DNA of 18,019 nucleotides, from positions 1-18,019 of the forward strand of contig JBKJTT010000056.1 of the NCBI GenBank assembly GCA_046590205.1, in the 5' to 3' direction. A program made the position numbers and the translations under genes. Of this stretch, positions 13,503-18,019 are shown piece after piece. Position 1 is the stretch's first letter. Each line of letters opens with the position of its first letter. The stretch comes from DATDEW01 sp046590205. GTDB taxonomy: Bacteria; Bacteroidota; Ignavibacteria; Palsa-1295. Below the pieces are notes generated by a model, which was given only the letters and a program-made list of their open reading frames with translations, ran no database searches and was not told the DNA's origin.

Positions 13503-14747
13503 TTATGATATCTCGAAATCTTCGACGTAGTTGAGATCTTTGCCGTAAGTCTCATCAAGATTACGCAGCGCTAAGAAGGCAATGATAAATGTCATCGCTC
13601 CGGTAAGTATCGCACCCCATGACATCCCTACTGATGATGATAATGATTGGAAGATAAATGTCAAGGGTACTACTGCCCCTCTTGCAAAATTCGGTACTGT
13701 CGTAGTGACGGTCGCTCTGATATTCGTGCCGAACTGTTCGCTTGCAATCGTAACGAACATTGCCCAGAAGCCAACACCAAAGCCAAGTAATCCGCAGACA
13801 ATATAAAACGTACCGATTGAGTTACCTGCTATCGTAAAGTAGAGTGCGATACATACACAGGTTATCGCTAAAAATATCCGCATCACTTTTAATCGGCTTT
13901 CAAGAATCTGACTTAGTAAGCCGCTCGTTAAGTCGCCAATAGAAAGACCGATGTAGCAATACATCACTGCCTTCCCTGCCGACGGAATATCTGTCATTCC
14001 GAAGTATTTACCAAACTCCGGACTGAACGTGATGAGTATACCGACGACGAACCATGTCGGAAGTCCCATCAATACAACTCGTGCATATTTGGCGAGCGTC
14101 GCTTTATTTGAGAACAAGCTGAAGAAGCTGCCACGTTTTACAGACAGCTTCTTGATATGCTCGAACATTCCTGATTCATAGACACCAATACGAAGTGCGA
14201 GAAGTGCAAGCCCCATACCACCGCCTATGAAGTATGCAGTCCGCCAATCGAATGTATCGCCAATGATAGCAGCAAGAACTGCACCAAGTACGCCGATCGT
14301 TGCGATAAGCGTCGTCCCGTAGCCACGAGTTTCCTTCGGCATGATCTCTGCGACAAGAGTAACACCTGCGCCAAGCTCTCCTGCAAGACCGATGCCAGCT
14401 ATCAAACGAAGTGCAGCATACGTCTCAACAGAATTCACAAAACCATTTGCGATATTAGCCAGTGAGTAAAGAAGAATAGAACCAAAAAGTACTGAAAGCC
14501 GACCGCGTTTATCACCAAGTACTCCCCAGAGAATACCACCGATGAGCATTCCTCCCATCTGCATATTCAAGAGAAGGACACCACTATCAAGCAGTTCTGA
14601 TTCGGGAACACCGATAGCTTTCAAGCTCGTGATGCGGACAATGCTAAAAAGAAGCAGATCATAAATATCAACAAAATAGCCAAGCGCCGCGACAAGTATC
14701 GCTAAGCTAACCGCTCGTTTGTCTTTTGGTATGAGAGAATCGTCCAT
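13503..14747 (-). CDS. Major facilitator superfamily transporter, metabolite:H+ symporter-like
   Basis: 414 residues with about 12 hydrophobic helices, the normal MFS size. The first helix carries GYFVDIYDLLLFS with Asp27 and Asp30, as in the metabolite:H+ symporter and sugar-porter-related subgroups. The loop after helix 2 holds GDKRGRLSVLFG (residues 78-89), the MFS motif A (GxxxDRxGRR/K class), and a central long cytoplasmic loop follows helix 6 (ESGMFEHIKKLSVKRGS). GEL-GAGVTLVAE in helix 4 and a W-rich TFDWRTAYFIGGG turn are typical. Substrate cannot be predicted. Only 3 bases separate its ATG from the toxin stop, so it is probably cotranscribed with the toxin-antitoxin pair and perhaps metG. 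Confidence 0.88.
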   Translation of the reverse strand: MDDSLIPKDKRAVSLAILVAALGYFVDIYDLLLFSIVRITSLKAIGVPESELLDSGVLLLNMQMGGMLIGGILWGVLGDKRGRLSVLFGSILLYSLANIANGFVNSVETYAALRLIAGIGLAGELGAGVTLVAEIMPKETRGYGTTLIATIGVLGAVLAAIIGDTFDWRTAYFIGGGMGLALLALRIGVYESGMFEHIKKLSVKRGSFFSLFSNKATLAKYARVVLMGLPTWFVVGILITFSPEFGKYFGMTDIPSAGKAVMYCYIGLSIGDLTSGLLSQILESRLKVMRIFLAITCVCIALYFTIAGNSIGTFYIVCGLLGFGVGFWAMFVTIASEQFGTNIRATVTTTVPNFARGAVVPLTFIFQSLSSSVGMSWGAILTGAMTFIIAFLALRNLDETYGKDLNYVEDFEIS

Positions 14748-14750
14748 GCT

Positions 14751-15101
14751 CTATTTCTTCTTTTGATATGCTCTAATTCGACTCTTTATTTCATCTTTGG
14801 AGATAGATGCTGTTTCGGATTTATCATATAGCGAAAGTAGAACAATATTAGTAGTGTCCTCTACAAATACATCTGCTTCAAGATAGGTGATAGCTCGAAG
14901 TCCGCCACTCTTGCCATGTGTTTTGCTTTTGACTGCAACACGCCATTTATATGAACTAAGTCCGAGCGATGTGCCACCGCGAGGTTCATTGATTAAACGG
15001 TCTTGAAATGCAACGAAGTCGCTTTTTAGCGATGGGTATTTTTTGAGGAGACGTTTGAACTCTCGTTCAAACCATGAAGTAGTGAGTATTTTATACTTCA
15101 T
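14751..15101 (-). CDS. RelE-like toxin of a type II toxin-antitoxin pair
   Basis: 116 residues. FEREFKRLLKKYPSLKSDF at the N-terminus, then the core strands WRVAVKSKTHGKSGGLRAITYL and a late VLLSLYDKSETASIS before a basic C-terminal helix, the pattern of RelE-superfamily toxins (KSxGxRhI...hhLLxhYdKxe) that cleave mRNA on the ribosome. The conserved basic residues (Arg48, Lys-rich loop, Arg70) and Tyr in the last strand are present, so it may be active. It overlaps the antitoxin by 11 bases, as is usual for such pairs, and is followed at once by the MFS gene. Confidence 0.85.
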   Translation of the reverse strand: MKYKILTTSWFEREFKRLLKKYPSLKSDFVAFQDRLINEPRGGTSLGLSSYKWRVAVKSKTHGKSGGLRAITYLEADVFVEDTTNIVLLSLYDKSETASISKDEIKSRIRAYQKKK

Positions 15102-15303
15102 TCAAAAACTCGGCGAGGGTTCTTAGTTTCTTTTTGCCTTGACGGTGCAGTCCTACTTCATGAAGACCTTGACTGATACCGGTGAGTATCTCAAGTTTCT
15201 TTTGGGTAAGGGCATGTTCCTTCAGCAACTTATCCCAATCTTTTTTCGGGATGATCACTGCTTCGGTCCTGCCCTTAATGTCCGTAATATAACTTAGCTG
15301 CAT
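15091..15303 (-). CDS. Antitoxin of the RelE-like pair (Phd/YefM-type or RelB-like)
   Basis: 70 residues. The N-terminal half MQLSYITDIKGRTEAVIIPKK, followed by WDKLLKE, resembles the start of Phd/YefM-type antitoxins (beta-strand, D-x-G, VIIPxxxW). The C-terminal half is helical and charged (LTQKKLEILTGISQGLHEV...RTLAEFLNEV), as expected of the toxin-binding tail. The toxin starts within its last codons (overlap 15091-15101). It lies 57 bases downstream of the metG stop; whether it has its own promoter in that gap is not clear. Confidence 0.82.
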   Translation of the reverse strand: MQLSYITDIKGRTEAVIIPKKDWDKLLKEHALTQKKLEILTGISQGLHEVGLHRQGKKKLRTLAEFLNEV

Positions 15304-15360
15304 ATATTTCTAACAGCACACAAAAAATGAATGGTTCACTCTTCCTTCGTGGTAAAAACC

Positions 15361-17448
15361 TCATCTAACTTCAAGTCCAGACAATGCTTCACTATCAGGC
15401 GTAACAAGCGTCACAACACCCTTCTCATCATTAACAGCAAGGAGCATCCCTTGCGACTCGATACCCATGAGCTTTGCCGGAGCGAGGTTCGCTACAACTA
15501 CGATCGTCTTGCCGATAATGTCTTCCGGCGAATACTTCTCGGCGATGCCTGCGACGATCTGCCGTTTCTCGTCACCGATAGCGATTTGCAATTTCAAAAG
15601 CTTCTTCGACTTCGGTACTTTCTCCGCCTCAACAACTACTGCCGTCTTCAGCTTTATCTTCTTGAAGTCATCAATCGTGATATTCTCATTACTTACAGCG
15701 GGACGTACTTTCACTCCCTCCGACGCAGCTACCTCTGCCTTTGCAGCCATTTCTTCCATACGTTTTAGCTCACCGTCTATCTGTTCATCTTCGAGTTTGG
15801 GGAAGAGGATTGGCAGGGCACCTAACATTACATTCGGAGATAATGAAGGACGATATGCTTCTTTCCAGGGTACCCTACTTACTCCAAGTGAACCACGGAT
15901 TTTCTCACAAGTGTTTGGAATAATTGGGTCAAAATATATCGACATTGCACGCAACAATTCCAAGCAAGTTCTTATGGTTAGGGCAGCTTGGTTTTTATCA
16001 GTTTTAATACTTTTCCATGGTTTCTCGTCATCAAAGTACTTATTAGCCAATCGAGCAAAATCCATAGTCGTGTATGTCGCCAGCCTTAAATCAAAATCTT
16101 CATAGAAATTAATGAGAACACGATTTGCAACATACCCAAATCTATTTATCACTTGTAGAAATAGAGGTTCAGTACCTGTGGGGTTGGTATCACTGATGGA
16201 TGACATATCATAAACAACCTCCGGCACTTTGCCATCGAAGTTATTCTTGACGAATGTCAATACTCTATTGGCATAGTTGCCAAGTATATCAGCCAGTTCA
16301 TTATTGGTATGTGCCTGAAGATCCTTCCATGAGAAGTCGGAGTCTTTTGATTCGGGCAGGTTGCAGGCTATCGCGTAGCGGATGATATCCGAGTCGTATC
16401 TATCAAGTATCTCATGCGGCTCTATCGTCCAGCCGCGGGACTTCGAGAGTTTTCTTCCCTCAAGGTTCATGAACTCGTTGGCAGGTATCTGCGTCGGGAG
16501 TTGAAATGTGAAATCACCTTTCTTGCTATACGCCAATTCCATCGCAGGAAACATGATAGTATGAAAGACGATGTTATCTTTCCCAAGAAAACAGACCCAT
16601 TCAAGATTCTCATCTTTTGCCCACCACTTCTTCCAATCATCTGGCAAATGTTCTTTCGTTGCCGTGACGTACCCTATTGGCGCATCGAACCATACATAGA
16701 GTACCTTCCCTGGTGCGCCGGGGACTGGGACACCCCAATCAAGGTCTCGCGTTATCGGTCGGTCTTGCAAGCCACCCTTGAGCCAACTGCGTGCTTGCTG
16801 AACAACAGCATCGCGCCACTTACCTGCTTTATCGTTGATATATACTTCCAGTTCGTTCTGAAAATTTGAAAGCTTAAAGTACCAATGTTCTGTATCGCGA
16901 ACTACAGGTGTTGTGCCCGTTACCTTCGAGCGAGGGTTGATGAGTTCGGTCTGATTGAGATACGTACCACATTTATCACACTGGTCACCTCTCGCCTCGG
17001 GGTTCGAGCAGACGGGACAAGTACCCTCGACGTATCTATCGGGCAGGAACATCTTAGCCTCTTGGTCATAGAACTGCGGTTCGGTCTTTGGCTCGATGTA
17101 GCCGTTCTCCTGAAGATGCGTAAAGAATTCTTGGCTTGTCGCACGATGCTCGGGGCTTGAGGTACGTCCGTAATAGTCAAACTCAATGCCAAGCCGCTTG
17201 AATGTCGCACCATTGAGTTCATGGTAGCGGTCAACGATGACCTGCGGGGATACCTTCTCCTTATCGGCACTGATGGTGATAGGTACACCGTGCTCATCCG
17301 AGCCGCAGATAAAGAGGACTTCTTCGCCACGGAGCCGTTTATAGCGGACATACATATCCGCTGGGACGTACACACCGGCAAGATGACCGATATGGATAGG
17401 TCCGTTGGCATACGGCAGCGCAGCAGTAACAAGAGTACGTTTGGACAT
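15361..17448 (-). CDS. metG: Methionyl-tRNA synthetase with C-terminal tRNA-binding domain
   Basis: Charges tRNA-Met with methionine. 695 residues, the length of the two-domain MetG form. HIGH motif at residues 19-22 in LPYANGPIHIGHLAG; four-Cys zinc knuckle C144-x2-C147-x9-C157-x2-C160 in the connective domain; KMSKS motif present as KLSKS at 333-337 (GRKLSKSRGW), a usual variant. The anticodon-binding helical bundle covers about 370-540, followed by a charged helical linker. The last 105 residues (from IDDFKKIKLKTAVVVEAEKV) form an OB-fold EMAP/Trbp111-like tRNA-binding domain ending GLEVR. Full length with nothing missing. The toxin-antitoxin pair and MFS gene follow on the same strand. 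Confidence 0.98.
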   Translation of the reverse strand: MSKRTLVTAALPYANGPIHIGHLAGVYVPADMYVRYKRLRGEEVLFICGSDEHGVPITISADKEKVSPQVIVDRYHELNGATFKRLGIEFDYYGRTSSPEHRATSQEFFTHLQENGYIEPKTEPQFYDQEAKMFLPDRYVEGTCPVCSNPEARGDQCDKCGTYLNQTELINPRSKVTGTTPVVRDTEHWYFKLSNFQNELEVYINDKAGKWRDAVVQQARSWLKGGLQDRPITRDLDWGVPVPGAPGKVLYVWFDAPIGYVTATKEHLPDDWKKWWAKDENLEWVCFLGKDNIVFHTIMFPAMELAYSKKGDFTFQLPTQIPANEFMNLEGRKLSKSRGWTIEPHEILDRYDSDIIRYAIACNLPESKDSDFSWKDLQAHTNNELADILGNYANRVLTFVKNNFDGKVPEVVYDMSSISDTNPTGTEPLFLQVINRFGYVANRVLINFYEDFDLRLATYTTMDFARLANKYFDDEKPWKSIKTDKNQAALTIRTCLELLRAMSIYFDPIIPNTCEKIRGSLGVSRVPWKEAYRPSLSPNVMLGALPILFPKLEDEQIDGELKRMEEMAAKAEVAASEGVKVRPAVSNENITIDDFKKIKLKTAVVVEAEKVPKSKKLLKLQIAIGDEKRQIVAGIAEKYSPEDIIGKTIVVVANLAPAKLMGIESQGMLLAVNDEKGVVTLVTPDSEALSGLEVR

Positions 17449-18019
17449 TCAGTAGCTAATTCTAAGGCAGTAACAACGCAGAAGAGGCAGGTTTTGGCTT
17501 CAAGAAAATGAATTTCCCAATTGCCAATTATTGGTCTGTAACTCGTTATATTATCTCAACATAATTATGCACCACACAAAACCCAATTCATAATTCATCA
17601 TTCCACATTCATCATTTCCCCACATGGTGCTGTAAATTTACACATTTGAAATTGGCGAAAATGAACAGGTTTGAAGGGTGCACAGAATTTACACATTTGG
17701 AAGGTGGAGAACTCTACTCTCAACTCATAAAACGCACTAAACTCAAGAAACTCACATACTGCCCAAAATAACACCTACAAATATACGAAATGTTTCCCCG
17801 TTTTCCAAATGATTTTTGAAAATATAGTTAGATTTATTGGGAACAAGGAGGAGGGAAATTTGAGGGTTTTTGGGGGGATATTGGTGCCTATCCCTATATA
17901 ACAGTATTGATTCAAAAGGCAAATATGTTTGCCCTTCTGAATACAATTGAAAAGTTATGGTCTCTTTGTATAGGGTAAGTTCTGCCCTATTAACGTAGCA
18001 AATGACTCTCAAATAAAGT
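17449..18019. other. 571-bp region without a convincing gene
   Basis: Upstream of metG. The first half is AT-rich with short degenerate repeats (ATTCATAATTC/ATTCATCATT types) and a 14-bp direct repeat. The second half has two small hairpins, GGCAAA/TTTGCC near 17920 and ATAGGG/CCCTAT near 17970. CCCTATA near 17890 could instead pair with TATAGGG near 17970. An 86-codon leftward frame at 17752-18012 has no family resemblance and poor composition, so I do not call it. No TAnnTTTG element was found for metG. Confidence 0.6.
17635..17699 (+). repeat. Direct repeat AATTTACACATTTG, 51-bp period
   Basis: Two identical 14-mers at 17635-17648 and 17686-17699, both followed by a purine-rich GAA/GGAAG. 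Non-coding, about 190-240 bases upstream of metG. Could be a regulator site pair or a remnant of intergenic repetitive DNA. Confidence 0.55.

Noticed and set aside
17752..18012. 86-codon leftward frame at the right edge
   Set aside because: No family features, no ribosome site, lies over hairpins in AT-rich non-coding sequence.
1..18019. CRISPR arrays, transposases, integrases, rRNA
   Set aside because: No regularly spaced identical repeats with unique spacers, no DDE/serine/tyrosine recombinase proteins and no rRNA segments were seen.

Overview
The window looks like chromosomal DNA from a Bacteroidota/Chlorobiota-type bacterium, possibly a Kapabacteria- or Ignavibacteria-like lineage. This is inferred from three things: secreted surface proteins of a style common in that group (an FSYQG...LSNKDG start, YadA-head-like and GVYG/GVFG repeats), tRNA genes without an encoded CCA, and several starts preceded by the TAnnTTTG -7 element typical of the Bacteroidota sigma factor. 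No 16S rRNA is present, so species-level assignment is not possible.

Layout. 1-991 (-) is the N-terminal part of a repeat-rich secreted surface protein cut by the window edge. 1146-2678 (-) is an oversized aldo/keto reductase, divergent from 2819-5644 (+), a membrane-anchored AsmA-like protein with four internal repeats. lipB (5659-6312, -) converges on it. tRNA-Ser(GCT) follows, then a small two-gene LiaF/LiaI-like membrane operon (6562-7284, +).

7327-10553 is the most unusual segment. Three small genes on the minus strand (7549-7752, 7771-7941, 10209-10553) encode otherwise different proteins that all end in exactly the same nine residues, IVIVDQNEL, at the C-terminus. They flank a 510-residue helical-repeat (TPR-like) protein gene (8643-10175, +). 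Two of them form an operon whose 3' side holds a strongly structured RNA ending in a terminator. About 700 bp of AT-rich, hairpin-rich DNA separates that operon from the TPR-like gene. Small N-terminally hydrophobic precursors with a conserved C-terminal peptide beside a TPR-like protein recall the RRNPP (Rap/NprR/PlcR/PrgX) peptide-signalling layout. That is inference; a secretion or sorting tail is the main alternative.

The rest is mostly housekeeping: tRNA-Ser(GGA), a stand-alone cobalamin-binding subunit of the methylmalonyl-CoA mutase type, a GVYG-repeat secreted protein, a small four-helix membrane protein, and, read leftward from the right, metG followed by a RelE-like toxin-antitoxin pair and an MFS transporter. 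The last 570 bp hold no convincing gene. No transposase, integrase, CRISPR array or rRNA was seen.
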